Assembly (NCBI GenBank): GCA_025765615.1
Contig: JAIVFJ010000104.1
Coordinates: forward strand, 161,366-225,365
Direction: 5' to 3'
DNA: 64,000 nt
Origin: Zopfochytrium polystomum
Lineage: Eukaryota; Chytridiomycota; Chytridiomycetes; Chytridiales; Chytridiaceae
Shown one piece after another: positions 40,556 to 53,300 of this stretch. Position 1 is the stretch's first letter. Every line of letters begins with the position of its first letter. The notes below the pieces were generated by a model. It worked only from the letters and a program-made list of their open reading frames with translations. It was not told the origin of the DNA and made no database searches. Made by a program: the position numbers and the translations under genes.

Positions 40556-41745
40556 TGATGAAATCCCACCCAGGACTGGAGGGACTTGGTGTGTGTGGGG
40601 ATGAAGAGAGAGAGAGAGAGAGAGAGAGCAGTGATGATGGAAAAGGGAGAGGAGTGAGAGGATAGAGAGAGGAGAGAGGAGTGAGTGGGCAGAGATGGAA
40701 GAGAGAGCAAATGGAGGAAGAGAGATTGGCTTGTTTTGCACTGGATTCTGTCAAAGCAGCAAGGAGGGGGTTGGATTCCTTGTTTGATCTCTGTGAGAGG
40801 TTGCTGCTTTTATACTCCTGCAGGTTGGAGCCATCAGAAAACAGAGGGAGCAGTGGGCTGCACAGAGCAGGCCACAGAAATGAGATAAAACAGGCTGAGC
40901 ACAAATCCCCAGCCTGGGCTAAGTACCCATTCAGGGCTGAGTACCACCCAGTGCTGGGCATCACTCAGGGCTGGATACCAGCCAGGGCTAAGTACCAGCC
41001 TGGGCTGAGCACCACCCAGGGCTGAGTACCAGCCTGGGCTGTGCACCACCCAGGGCTAAGTACCAGCCAGGGCTGAGTACCACCTTGGGCTGAGTACTTT
41101 GTCTGGGCTGAGTACCACCAGGAACCAATTTACAGCTTGTTTGAGAAACAGTTGCTTGTAAATTGGTTTGGTTGTTTCCAAATCAGGAAGCTTGTTTGGG
41201 AAACAAGCCGCTTTTTCCTTGTTTTTAGAAATCCAATGATTGGTGCAATCTCTGGTGAGCTCAGTTTTTATCTCACTTTTAGAAATGCAGTGATTGGTGC
41301 AATCACTGATTCCTAAATGCCTGTTGCATTGCTCAGATTGCACAGCACAGCAGGACAGCTGGAATTCCAGATCAGGAAGCGGAATTCCGGTGCAGAGAGA
41401 GGAATTCCAGATCATCCGATGCAGAGAGCGGAATTCCGGAGCATTGGGCAGTGGTACACTGCTTCTGCATGCTTGCTGTGCTGTGTTACATGTGCAGAGT
41501 GCGTAGTTTGCGCGTTTTTGTGCATGTTCTAATTGCATTGTTCCTACCGGTAGGATGAACAAAGCTAGAACAACAGCCGCCTTTGCCTATCTCTTTTATT
41601 GAGAACAGATTAGCCCTTCCGAGCGCCCCATTCAAGTATTGAATCTACTGAGCCCTTCAAACACCCCATCCAATGTGATTGGATGGAGTTCTCAAAAGGA
41701 TCATCAGTAACGGGCATAGTGTACCCCGTGGGTCGAAGCTCAACA
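40556..41745 (-). mobile_element. Solo LTR-C number 3 (1,190 bp)
   Basis: Complete LTR-C flanked by the 5-bp duplication AACAA (40551-40555 and 41746-41750), inserted in the C2 RT gene. The uninterrupted site is seen in C1 near 51806. So a C element inserted into an older C element and was then reduced to a solo LTR. Confidence 0.93.
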
Positions 41746-41750
41746 AACAA

Positions 41751-44672
41751 GGCGAGCCTTGAAGCGTTCAAGGTACCCTTCACTGTCAAACTTGTAGGCA
41801 AAAACCCATTTGGGCTTGAGAATCTTACGCCCTTTAGGTCGAGCCACTAAGTCCCAGACATGCTTTGACGTGATTGAATTGATCTCTGAGAGTTGAGCTG
41901 CCTTCCAATACTTTGCAAAAGGAGAACGCATGGCCTCTTTATGCGAAGCAGGGAGTGGCGGTAAGTCCCGCTGGTGGATCCTTTCTGTTGGATATGCTGT
42001 GACTTCCTCCGGCTCAAGCACAGTGTATGCTTTGAGCGTTTGGTAGAGTTCACGAAATTGTCCCCGTGCTATTCGTAGTTTACGAATTCTTGCAGTTAAA
42101 GTGCAGAGTGTTTTCCGACTGTAAGTGGAAGGACTTGTGGCAATTGATGGTTTTGTTCGTAGTTTACAAAGGTTTGCCTTCAATGCCAGGTAGTCTCGTA
42201 AACCTGATGGCTCGCGTGGTATGATTGGGGGATTTGTTGCCTCTCCTGTTGACTCTGGCAAAGCTAGAATGTCAGGGGAAGTTGAGCGCTCCCTAGGAGG
42301 GATTTCCTGTTCATCAGGTATTGACTCTGGTTCAGAATCTGATGCGTCGTATAGCATACCCGGCTGTAGATCTCCCCCCTGTGATTCTGCAGGTGGTACA
42401 TCGTCTTCTTGTGAGTCAGACAGAGCGTCAGGATGTGCCACATCTGGATCAGTGGACATAGCGGGGGTATGCAACGAGAAGGAAAGATATTGGAAATCCT
42501 GAGCTGTGGGTTGGACTGGTCCCCATTCCTTCAAGCGGGAGTCATGAAGGAACTGTCTCCAATTCCGCACAATGCCAGGAAAAACATTTTCGTGAAAGGA
42601 GACATGGAAGTGTTCCTATATTCTCTGGGTTTTCAAGTCGTAGACAACTGGAAGATGTTTCCTTTATACCCTAAGAATATGCCTGGCGCCCCTTTGTCAG
42701 GATGTTTAAGCGTTCGCTTTTCCTTTGGGATACGGTGGATAACCAAACAGCCAAAGGTGCGGATGTGATCAACATTTGGCTTTTCACCGTACCAAGCTTC
42801 GTAAGGTGTTTTCTTAGTGTAAGAGTGGTAAACCCTGTTCTTGATGTATGCTGCGTAGTGGACTGCATACACAAAGAAAGAGTGGGGCAATCGTGACTCT
42901 AAGAGCATGCAGTGTGCCATGTCTTTGAGAGTGTTTACCTGACGTTCTACCAGCCCATTGAATTCCTTGGTGAATGCAGGACTAGGTTCTAAAACAATAG
43001 GAGGATGCTGAGTATTGGCCCAAGTTTTGAATTCTCCATCTTTGAAGATTTCCCCCCTGTCACAGCGCACAGATGTGATATGTTTGCCATGTTGTTGTTC
43101 AAACCTTTCGATCGTAGACCGGAATCTTGTGGGCGCATCGGACAAAGAGTTGAGGAACTCAATGTCAAGCCAACGGGTTGACTCTTCCACAACCAGTTGC
43201 CAATGTTTTTTCACCATGGTGTCCAAGTGCGGGCAGTGGGACAGCATCAGTGTGTAAACGACCAAGCAGTGTGGTGTTTGGTCTGGAAGTGGAGTGGATA
43301 GGCGAAGCTTTCAATTTCCCAACATCACATGTCACGCAGGGAATGTCATGAATGAGGAAAAATGAATGACCAACTTTATTCAGATTTGACCAAGTACGCT
43401 TCAAAGAAGATAAAAGCAGGTGACCAAATTTCTTGTGTAGAGCTCGGACTGCTTCAATGTTCTGAGGGTTTGGTAAAGGGTCTGGGTCAGTTTGCAAAGG
43501 AGCAGTTTGCTGTTGCGACTCACCTGGGGCGTCCCCCGAAGGAGTCGGTGCGTCCCTTCCAAGTTCTGCCCTGTCGAGACCATTATGTCCCGTCAGAAGA
43601 GAAGGGTCCACAACATAGACATTCCCTGTGTCCCTATGAGCAATGGTAAAGTCTGAACCATGTACCTGAGGATGCAATAGGGCTGTGTCTGCTGTGAAAG
43701 TCACGTTGTGACCTGTCTGTCGCACGATTTGCTGAACCGAGAGTAGAGTGTCTGAGAACTCTGGCACATAGAGCGAGTTCCTCATGATGAGAGCTCTTCC
43801 GTTAACGAACAGGGTAAAGTCGCCCACTCCAGTGGCAGTTGCAAAGCCGTCAGCTGTTTTGATCTGCTGGGAGGTGGGCCGCAAGTTTGTGAAGTGCTCT
43901 TCACAAGGCGACGTTGTCCTGGAAGCCCCAGAGTCAAGGATGACCTGGTGTGGGTTGCCGCCAGCAAGTCTTGCCATCAGCGCAGTCTCGTAGATGCGGC
44001 GGTAGGTGACGTTGCAGTAGAGGAAACGTCCAGATTTGTACATCACTTTGTAGCCGACGTTTGAGACAATGTTGTCAGTGATCCAGTCTGGATCCATTCT
44101 GCCATCAAGAAGTGTAACTGTGAGTTCCACTTCAAATTCCTCCTCCACCTCAACGGCCTGGCATGTTCCAATTTCAAACTCCCGTGCTGCAAGTGCCCTT
44201 TCTGCTGAAAGGAAGTCATCCAGAGCTGAAGTGTCTGCAAGACGCGCAGCACCCTCAGTACTGAACTCCAACATTTCGACGTCTTCTGCTTCAGGAGGTG
44301 GTGGTGGAGTATCCATCCTGTAGCATTTGTGGGAAGGAGAGTCCTCAGAGGCTGCGCAAGAGGCTTGGGTGTTCTTTAGCAGCGACCTCACATGCAATCT
44401 TGGCAGTCTCAGTAGCTTTCTTGGAATCAGCTGGCGTGGCCTTGGCTTCTTTGGTGTGTGCAGACCTTCTTTGCAGGGCGAGCTGGCTCTGACTTCCTGT
44501 GAGGGAACTTGAGGCATTCCTCGCGAGAGTGTGAGACCCAGATTCCATGAAGATCACAAGTAGACTTGCCGTTGAGTGCCTCACCGATCTTGCGCTTCTT
44601 GGTTGCCACTGAGGTCTTTGCTCAAGCAGCTGTTTCCATCTCAGAAGTGCCATGGTGAGCAGAGTGTCTGCT
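41751..44672 (-). pseudogene. C2 gag C-terminus, protease, integrase and RT start
   Basis: 43165-44517 reads gag tail, protease (VILDSGASRTTSP), pre-integrase zinc motif (HKKFGHL ... CVTCDVGK) and the integrase start. 42633-43265 reads integrase with RCDRGEIF and FNGLVERQ. 41740-42570 reads the linker and RT start (KPKWVFAYKF). The three pieces are in different frames because of 1-nt indels. A 27-bp stretch present in C1 near 53555 is missing. Confidence 0.8.
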
Positions 44673-45747
44673 TGTTGCTCCTGCACACTGCTTACTGCAA
44701 AAACCCAAAATCTAACACTCCCCCTAAGCTGTGGGCAGGAGCAAAACTTTACGCCATAGTCAAAGTAAGGAAACTGTACACTGGCTAATGAAAAGCAACA
44801 GGAATGATGACTGGCCACCAGACGGCAGAATAATAAGAAAAGAATGCCCATATGAAACACTTAGATGGAGAGCAAAGAAACTTGAATGCAGGAATATAAG
44901 AAGCAATGCAGAAGAAGAAGGACAAGAAAGAGCATGCAATACAAATGAAGCAAGAGAACAGAAACCAAGGCACACGATAAAGACCAATATGACCAAGATG
45001 ATAAGCACCTAAAGCAGCTGGTAATGATTTTGTAAGATAATCTGCTGGTTGCTTGCCACCAGGAATCCATTCCAGTCGAATCACTTGTCGATCAACCAGT
45101 TCCCGGATATAGTGATACTTAACCAGAATATGTTTCGACCTATTAGTGTAGAGATCGTTTCAGCTCAAATTGATAACGCCTTCGTTGTCAGTGTAGATTG
45201 GAATAGAAGGGAGCATCAGTGCTGTGTGCTGTTGAGAGATGGCCTCCAGTTCTCGTCCTAGTTCTGAGACTGCAACGTATTCTCCTTGCTGGGGTGAAAG
45301 CATAACTGTAGAACTGCGAGTTGATGCCCAGCTGATAGCAGTATTTCCAAACAAGACGAAGTAGCCAAGTTGCCATCAGCATGAACTCCATGAGCAGCAT
45401 CCGAGAAGCTGAAAATTCCAGACCCTATGTTGGAATAAAACAAACCTTACTCACACGTACCATTGATGTACTGAAGGACTCGAATGAGAATCTGCAAGTG
45501 GTGTTTGCTTGAGTCCTTGCTGAATGAGCCAAGAAATGAGACTGCTGGTGCCAAGTCTGGTCGTGTGTGTGTTGCCAAATAGTTGATGGCACCAAGGATT
45601 GCTTGGTAGAGCTGTTTATTTGCTGTGGGTTCATCATTTTCTCGAGGTTGAAGAGTGAGAGAACTGGGGAGTGCAATTACTGCTGTCTTTCCATTGACTA
45701 GGTCTCCATGGTGTTGGAGTAACTCTTTGGTGGAAGCTCGTTGATGC
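44673..45747 (-). mobile_element. Element B3: 3' fragment of a B-family element
   Basis: Minus strand: RT end and RNase H (ISWASTRSSTVMLSPQQGEY, YTDNEGVINLS), the pol tail, the T-rich 3' region, a polypurine tract (44718-44725) and the first 45 bp of a 3' LTR-B (44673-44717). Frameshifts split RNase H. It is cut on the right by the LTR-A of A2 and on the left by C2. Confidence 0.75.
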
Positions 45748-45976
45748 TGTTAGTTTTGGGTCTTTTGGTGTAAGCAGTGTGCAGGAGCTTTGACCTGATA
45801 CTGCTCTGCAAGGATGACTTGCAGCATTTTGCAAGTGATGGTCCTTGTAACAGTTTTGTATAAAGACAAACACAAGACTGACAGAAGCCAAGATCAACCT
45901 CCCACCACCACCACCTTCAGTAGTGTACACCACAGCAGCCCAATCCATCAATCAGCCAACATAGCAAATTCTTTCA
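45748..45976 (+). repeat. 5' LTR-A of A2 (229 bp)
   Basis: TGTTAG...TTCTTTCA. Contains GTAACAGTTTTGTATAAAG: the segment 45847-45860 is complementary to 45977-45990, followed by a TATA-like box. Confidence 0.9.
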
Positions 45977-48109
45977 TACAAAACTGTTACCCATCCCAAT
46001 CACTTCCCCCTTGGTTTCAACAAATCCAATCAGTAGAAGGCACCTGGTCGAACTTGCAAAGGAGATCATTGACGACTTTGAATGCATTAAAATGTAACCA
46101 ACTGAAGCCTCAGATGCCTTCATTACCCAATTCACTGAAGTGTACCATCGAGTCGACAGCTTTGCAAAGTCAGCAGCTGGAGAACTTCTCCATCATATTC
46201 GCCCTTACCAACAAGTTGTTCGAATCTTTGTTGGCTTACTGGGCCAAAGCCTGTTGGATATGGGGAAAGGAAACGTTTTTCTTGTTGTCGGCAACCCAGC
46301 TCCTCAGATAACAAGTTTAGCCAAACTAATCTCACTCTTCAAAAACCTGTTTGACAAAACAACTATGATAAGCAACACATCGAGCTGGCTGATCAAGCAA
46401 CAATCACTCGGCTACTGCTGCACCAGAAATCACCACACCAACTATTACTATCCTGGTTATCTGCCTCTTCATATTGATTGAACAACAAACAGCAGAGGTC
46501 CTCAAAAACCAACCAGCTCCATCAACTAATAATCCATCTGCTAAGTGTTTTGCTCTTCGCTTTTGAAATGCATCAAAGTAACTGCCTTTATCCTCTCAAC
46601 ATACAGCCATGCAGTCTCCTGTCAGTAATGATTCATCATTCCATGAACATCAACACAGGCATTTCAGTTTTTGGAGACCTGCACCACGATCAACTGCCCC
46701 TGTGCCCTTTTAATAATACTTACTCATTTTCAACAGGGCATAACAAATTCAGATTTGATGATATGGTGTTTTCCTCGCCTATCGACCCATGTAGTTGGCG
46801 GTTCCATTTCTGGATTCCCTGATGCAATTATCATTGACATGGCCACCTTTTGAGATCAGAGTGTTTTCAACCACACTGAAACTCTCACCATCAAACATAT
46901 TAGCAATTGAGATGACCAATAGTTACGCAAGTCCCTACTCTCACAACCATGGCAACCTTGTGCAATTTCCTCATGACTTTGGACTCTGTTAAATCAGCTA
47001 ATCATCTCATTATCTTTTCTCACATAACTTCAGCCAAAGGCAATTTGCTGTCCTTCATTGATAGAACCAGAACTGGTTGAGTAGTTTAACGATCCTCTAA
47101 CCATTTTGCCAGTGCAACATGAAACATCATCTTCCACTTAGGGGGGAGGATGCTGGGGATAAGTGAAAGATGATCACTGGCACTGTATTGCAAATTAGAT
47201 GGAGGAAGCTTGGAATAAGTGAATGATGATCATCAGCACAGAGTTGCAAAGTGGTCTCAGCATGGATTGGCACCAACTTGGCATGGTCTTCTTGGTGCCA
47301 AGCTGCTGGCTTGGGAAAACACTCTATCTATTTTAGCCAAATGAATCTGGTCTCAGGATTTGAACTATGGAATACACTTTTATTGCTGGGCTTACTTGAC
47401 CCTGGCTAGGGACCTCAACTCACACATATTGACTGCTTCAGCTTTTATACACAGACATACTAACACACTACACCAGGTCTCACATCACAGGAAATTCCAC
47501 AGCCATACCTGAGTCCTCACCTCAATTGCATCACTCTGATGAATTATCCTAAACAACTTCTGTGACAAAGCGCAATGTTCCTTGAAATAACTTTTGGCTC
47601 ATTCCAAGGAGTATCAACATTTATCTTTATTGGCCACTTAACACAAACACTTTTTCAGAACAAACTATAAACAAGCTCAACCTTGCAAGATCACTGAAGT
47701 TCCATTCTCATCAAAGATTCTTCCTTTGCCGAACCAAATCTAACTGACTCTAGATTTCAAACAGCTCTTAATAGAGTCACTCCAGAACAGCTATGTTCTT
47801 TGAATGCCTCATTCATTCATGCAGCATAACCAGGATCTGGAAGCTTCAGAGATTGCCCTCAACTTTTGTAACCTGACCAGAAACTTTGTGGATTTGGCTT
47901 GGATGTTAAACTTGACAAAAACATTCTGCTGATTCTTTAACGAGGCAGAGTAGAAGACATAAGGTTAAGTCTTTGTTCCCTTTGCTTGCACTAACACTCT
48001 TCTACCAGCATAAATTCCACAACATCACTTGGAGACTAAAGGCAAATCATCATCAAGCAATCAAACTCTGTGGAAAGATCTGGATATACTAACTCTCACT
48101 AATGCTTTC
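45748..48109 (+). mobile_element. Element A2: truncated A-family element
   Basis: 5' LTR-A (45748-45976), primer-binding position 45977-45990, then after a deletion the gag middle (about 46050-46620, matching 10605-11187 of A1), a stretch absent from A1 (46627-47148) and the shared repeat (47150-48109). The A1-absent stretch contains VVGGSISGFPDAIIIDMATF, which may be a decayed retroviral-type protease. It ends where an LTR-C begins at 48110. Confidence 0.7.
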
Positions 48110-48909
48110 TGATGAAATCCCACCCAGGACTGGAGGGACTTGGTGTGTGTGGGCGTGAGGAGAGAGAGAGAGAGCGAGCAGTGATGATGGAAAAGGGAGA
48201 GGAGTGAGAGGATGGAGAGAGGAGAGAGGAGTGAGTGGGCAGAGATGGAAGAGAGAGCAAATGGAGAAAGAGAGATTGGCTTGTTTTGCACTGGATTCTG
48301 TCAAAGCAGCAATTCTGTGAGAGGTTGCTGCTTTTATACTCCTGCAGGTTGGAGCCATCAGAAAACAGAGGGAGCAGTGGGCTGCACAGAGCAGGCCACA
48401 GAAATGAGATAAAACAGGCTGAGCTAAGTACCCATTCAGGGCTGAGTACCAGCCAGGGCTAAGTACCAGCCTGGGTTGAGCACCACCCAGGGCTGAGTAC
48501 CAGCCTGGGCTGTGCACCACCCAGGCTAAGTACCAGCCAGGGCTGAGTGCCACCTTGGGCTGAGTACTTTGTCTGGGCTGAGTACCACCAAGAACCAATT
48601 TACAGCTTGTTTGAGAAACAGTTGCTTGTAAATTGGTTTGGTTGTTTCCAAATCAGGAAGCTTGTTTGGGAAACAAGCCGCTTTTTTCCTTGTTTTTAGA
48701 AATCCAATGATTGGTGCAATCTCTGGTGAGCTCAGTTTTTATCTCACTTTTAGAAATGCAGTGATTGGTGCAATCCCTGATTCCTAAATGCCTGTTGCAT
48801 TGCTCAGATTGCACAGCACAGCAGGAAAGCTGGAATTTTTGATCAGGGAGCGGAATTCCGGAGCATGGGGCAGTGGTACACTGCTTCTGCATGCTTGCTG
48901 TGCTGTGTT
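48110..48909 (-). repeat. Older LTR-C, distal part, split by C1
   Basis: LTR-C in minus orientation whose other part lies at 57032-57252. The two pieces together give about 1,021 bp. C1 lies between them. About 38 bp present in other LTR-C copies are missing at the junction, so no clean 5-bp duplication of C1 is visible. Confidence 0.8.
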
Positions 48910-50152
48910 TGATGAAATCCCACCCAGGACTGGAGGGACTTGGTGTGTGTGGGGATGAAGAGAGAGAGAGAGAGAGAGAGAGCAGTGATGATGGAAAAGG
49001 GAGAGGAGTGAGAGGATAGAGAGAGGAGAGAGGAGTGAGTGGGCAGAGATGGAAGAGAGAGCAAATGGAGGAAGAGAGATTGGCTTGTTTTGCACTGGAT
49101 TCTGTCAAAGCAGCAAGGAGGGGGTTGGATTCCTTTTTTTGATCTCTGTGAGAGGTTGCTGCTTTTATACTCCTGCAGGTTGGAGCCATCAGAAAACAGA
49201 GGGAGCAGTGGGCTGCACAGAGCAGGCCACAGAAATGAGATAAAACAGGCTGAGCACAAATCCCCAGCCTGGGCTAAGTACCCATTCAGGGCTGAGTACC
49301 ACCCAGTGCTGGGCATCACTCAGGGCTGGATACCAGCCAGGGCTAAGTACCAGCCTGGGCTGAGCACCACCCAGGGCTGAGTACCAGCCTGGGCTGTGCA
49401 CCACCCAGGGCTAAGTACCAGCCAGGGCTGAGTACCACCTTGGGCTGAGCACTTTGTCTGGGCTGAGTACCACCAGGAACCAATTTACAGCTTGTTTGAG
49501 AAACAGTTGCTTGTAAATTGGTTTGGTTGTTTCCAAATCAGGAAGCTTGTTTGGGAAACAAGCCGCTTTTTCCTTGTTTTTAGAAATCCAATGATTGGTG
49601 CAATCTCTGGTGAGCTCAGTTTTTATCTCACTTTTAGAAATGCAGTGATTGGTGCAATCACTGATTCCTAAATGCCTGTTGCATTGCTCAGATTGCACAG
49701 CACAGCAGGAAAGCTGGAATTCCAGATCAGGAAGCGGAATTCCGGTGCAGAGAGAGGAATTCCAGATCAGGAAGCGGAAATCCGATGCAGAGCGCGGAAT
49801 TCCGGTGCAGAGAGCGGAATTCCGATGCAGAGAGCGGAATTCCGGAGCATTGGGCAGTGGTACACAGCTTCTGCATGCTTGCTGTGCTGTGTTACATGTG
49901 CAGAGTGCGTAGTTTGCGCGTTTTTGTGCATGTTCTAATTGCATTGTTCCTACCGGCAGGATGAACAAAGCTAGAACAACAGCCGCCTTTGCCTATCTCT
50001 TTTTATTGAGAACAGATTAGCCCTTCCGAGCGCCCCATTCAAGTATTGAATCTACTGAGCCCTTCAAACACCCCATCCAATGTGATTGGATGGAGTTCTC
50101 AAAGGGATCATCAGTAACGGGCGTAGTGTACCCCGTGGGTCGAATCTCAACA
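48910..50152 (-). repeat. 3' LTR-C of C1 (1,243 bp)
   Basis: TGTTGAG...CATCA on the minus strand, same length as the 5' copy. Differences by eye include CGGCAGG against CGGTAGG, ACACAGC against ACACTGC and one GGAATTCC-type unit. Confidence 0.93.
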
Positions 50153-50316
50153 CACCCCCGCAATAGAAAGAGAGGGGGCAACTGTTTCTCCTGGAGTACA
50201 TGGCTGTCCAACAGTGCCAGCCAAGCAGTGGGACTCGAACCCACCCATGCACCCCCCTACACTTGTGAAAACCTGCATGAACCCACAAGTGTAGCTGGAG
50301 AAGCCAGAGAGAGTCT
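50153..50316 (-). other. C1 3' untranslated region with tRNA-like T-arm and hairpin
   Basis: On the minus strand a perfect 11-bp inverted repeat (arms 50257-50267 and 50284-50294) is followed by a perfect T-arm-like hairpin (50228-50244: 5-bp stem GTGGG/CCCAC, 7-nt loop TTCGAGT) that contains a Pol III B-box sequence, GGTTCGAGTCC. The polypurine tract is next to the LTR. C2 keeps both structures (near 38966-39050) with a substitution in the loop only. No matching D-arm or acceptor stem was found. Confidence 0.55.
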
Positions 50317-53300
50317 TTAGACTAAGCGTTGTGCTGATTTGAGCGTGGGCACCACGCTTACACCTTGGAGGTCGGCGAGACTGCAAATTCCCATCAGTGA
50401 TGCAAGCTTTGCATGTTGAGCTGCAGGAAGAGCTTTGGTGAGAAGGTCGGCAATCATCATGTCCGTTGGGCAATGAATGAGTTGAACCTCCTTTTTCTCC
50501 AAGTGGTCCCGTATGAAATGCAGCCTCACGTCAAAGTGTTTGACCCGACCATGGTGTATTGGATTCATAGCAATAGCTATGGTTGAACGATTGTCTTCAT
50601 AAACAGTAGTGGGCTTATTTAAATCCATACCCAGCTCCTGGAAGAGCATTCGTAGCCAGATTGCCTCTTTGATGGCCTCAGTAAGGGAGAAGTATTCCGC
50701 CTCAGTTGAGGACAAAGCGACAACTGATTGTTTCTTGCTGTACCATGTAATAGCACCCCCGCAAAGCATGAACACATGCCCTGACCTCGACTTGCGTCCA
50801 TCCTCTTCAGCATAGCTGGCATCAGCGTAGCCATGTGGTTCATCCCACTCTGGGTAAGAAATACCCGCAGCTTTCTCTACCTCTGGGAGCGTTGCATTGG
50901 TGATGCATGTCATCTGGGAGTCTCCCTTCTGGTAGAAAAGTCCATGATCCCAGGTAGCGCGGACATATCGCAGCAATCTGTCAAGCGCAAGGGAATCTGA
51001 ATGGGTTGGGGCGGACTGGTATTGTGCAAGTGTATTCACAGCATACGCAATGTCAGGGCGCGTCAAGTTTGCAAGGTAAGCAAGTTGCATGAGTGTGCTT
51101 CGGAAGTATTCCAACTCTTTTTGTGGAAGTTTTCCAGAGTCCGCATCGTGTATCCATGTTGTGGACATGGGAGTTGCTTTGATTTTGACAAGTAAGCCTT
51201 CATCGTCACACCAGTAGTTTGCTTCCTCCAAGACATGCTGTGTGTAGTTTTTCTGTCCAATAAAGATTCCATCTTTGATTTTCTCAACTTGGATGCCAAC
51301 AGCAACTTTTGGGTTGAGGTCCTCGCTGATTTTGAACTTTGATTTGATCAGAGAAAGAATTTTGGCAATTTCTTCTTCAGTGTGACTGAAGATGAGGATG
51401 TCATCTACGTATAGAGTGATGATGGTCTTGACCTTTCCATCAGGGTGCCTTTGCACAAAGACACAGTGGTCAGTCTTTAATTGCGTAAATCCAATTTCGA
51501 CGAGGAAGTCGCGGATTGTTTTGTACCACTGTCGACCAGACTGGTGCAGTCCGTACAGACTCTTCCTGAGTAAACAGACAAGAAGTATCCCGTCTGCACC
51601 ACGTATCTCAAAGCCTTCTGGTTGTTCCATGAAGTTTTCAATGTCCAGTTTGGCGTTCAAGTATGCAGTTTCGACATCAAGGCCTGCAAGTATGAGGTCA
51701 AACAGCAACGAGATAGCAAGGATTGCCCTTATGGAGGAGCTGCGGACGACAGGGGAGAAGGTCTCATTGTAGTCCTGACCAAAGATCTGAGTGTAACCCC
51801 GACCAACAAGGCGGGCCTTGAAGCGTTCAAGGTACCCTTCACTGTCAAACTTGTAGGCAAAAACCCATTTGGGCTTGAGTATCTTACGCCCTTTAGGTCG
51901 AGCCACTAAGTCCCAGACGTGCTTTGACGTGATCGAATTGATCTCTGAGAGTTGAGCTGCCTTCCAATACTTTGCAAAAGGAGAACGCATGGCCTCTTTA
52001 TGCGAAGCAGGGAGTGGCGGTAAGTCCCGCTGGTGGATCCTTTCTGTTGGATATGCTGTGACTTCCTCCGGCTCAAGCACAGTGTATGCTTTGAGCGTTT
52101 GGTAGAGTTCACGAAATTGTCCCCGTGCTATTCGTAGTTTACGAATTCTTGCAGTTAAAGCGCGGAGTGTTTTCCGACTGTAAGTGGAAGGACTTGTGGC
52201 AATTGATGGTTTTGTTCGTAGTTTACAAAGGTTTGCCTTCAATGCCAGGTAGTCACGTAAACCTGATGGCTCTCGTGGTATGATTGGGGGATTTGTTGCC
52301 TCCCCTGTTGACTCTGGCAAAGCTAGAATGTCAGGGGAAGTTGAGCGCTCCCTAGGAGGGATTTCCTGTTCATCAGGTATTGACTCTGGTTCAGAATCAG
52401 AAGCGTCGTACAGCATACCCGGCTGCAGATCTCCCCCCTGTGATTCTGCAGGTGGTACATCATCTTCTTGTGAGTCAGACAGAGCGTCAGGATGTGCCAC
52501 ATCTGGATCAGTGGACATAGCGGGGGTATGCAACGAGGAGGAAAGATATTGGAAATCCTGAGCTGTGGGTTGGACTGGTCCCCATTCCTTCAAGCGGGAG
52601 TCATGAAGGAACTGTCTCCAGTTCCGCACAATGCCAGGAAAAACATTTTCGTGAAAAGAGACATGGAAGTGTTCCGATATTCTCTGGGTTTTCAAGTCGT
52701 AGACTACTGGAAGAGTGTTTCCTTTATACCCTAAGAATATGCCTGGCGCCCCTTTGTCAGGATGTTTAAGCGTTCGCTTTTCCTTTGGGATACGGTGGAT
52801 AACCAAACAGCCAAAGGTGCGGATGTGATCAACATTTGGCTTTTCACCGTACCATGCTTCGTAAGGTGTTTTCTTAGTGTAAGAGTGGTAAACCCTGTTC
52901 TTGATGTATGCTGCGTAGCGGACTGCATACACAAAGAAAGAGTGGGGCAATCGTGACTCTAAGAGCATGCAGTGTGCCATATCTTTGAGAGTGTTGACCT
53001 GACGTTCTACCAGCCCATTGAATTCCTTGGTGAATGCAGGACTAGGTTCTAAAACAATAGGAGGATGCCGAGTATTGGCCCAAGTTTTGAATTCTCCATC
53101 TTTGAAGATTTCCCCCCTGTCACAGCGCACAGATGTGATATGTTTGCCATGTTGTTGTTCAAACCTTTCGATCGTAGACCGGAATCTTGTGGGCGCGTCG
53201 GACAAAGAGTTGAGGAACTCAATGTCAAGCCAACGGGTTGACTCTTCCACAACCAGTTGCCAATGTTTTTCACCATGGTGTCCACGTGCGGGCAGTGGGA

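Larger units (their letters stand above)
38111..44672 (-). mobile_element. Element C2: truncated copy of the C family
   Basis: Minus-strand copy with a 3' LTR-C lacking its distal end (38111-38899), polypurine tract, and pol running from 39065 back to about 44660, split by a solo LTR-C (40556-41745). The 5' LTR and gag start are missing; it ends within gag at about 44672, joined to a scrap of LTR-B. Compared with C1 it has extra frameshifts, e.g. one more T in the run near 43210. At the gag-pol junction it reads EIGTCQAVEVEEEFE in one frame, showing that the C1 break there is a single-base insertion. Confidence 0.85.

Noticed and set aside
40556..41745. Reading the LTR inside C2 as the 5' LTR of C2
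   Set aside because: It is flanked by AACAA on both sides, and the C2 RT frame continues beyond it, so it is a later solo insertion.
50215..50300. Complete tRNA gene in the C1 3' region
   Set aside because: Only a T-arm can be folded; no acceptor or D-arm partner was found.
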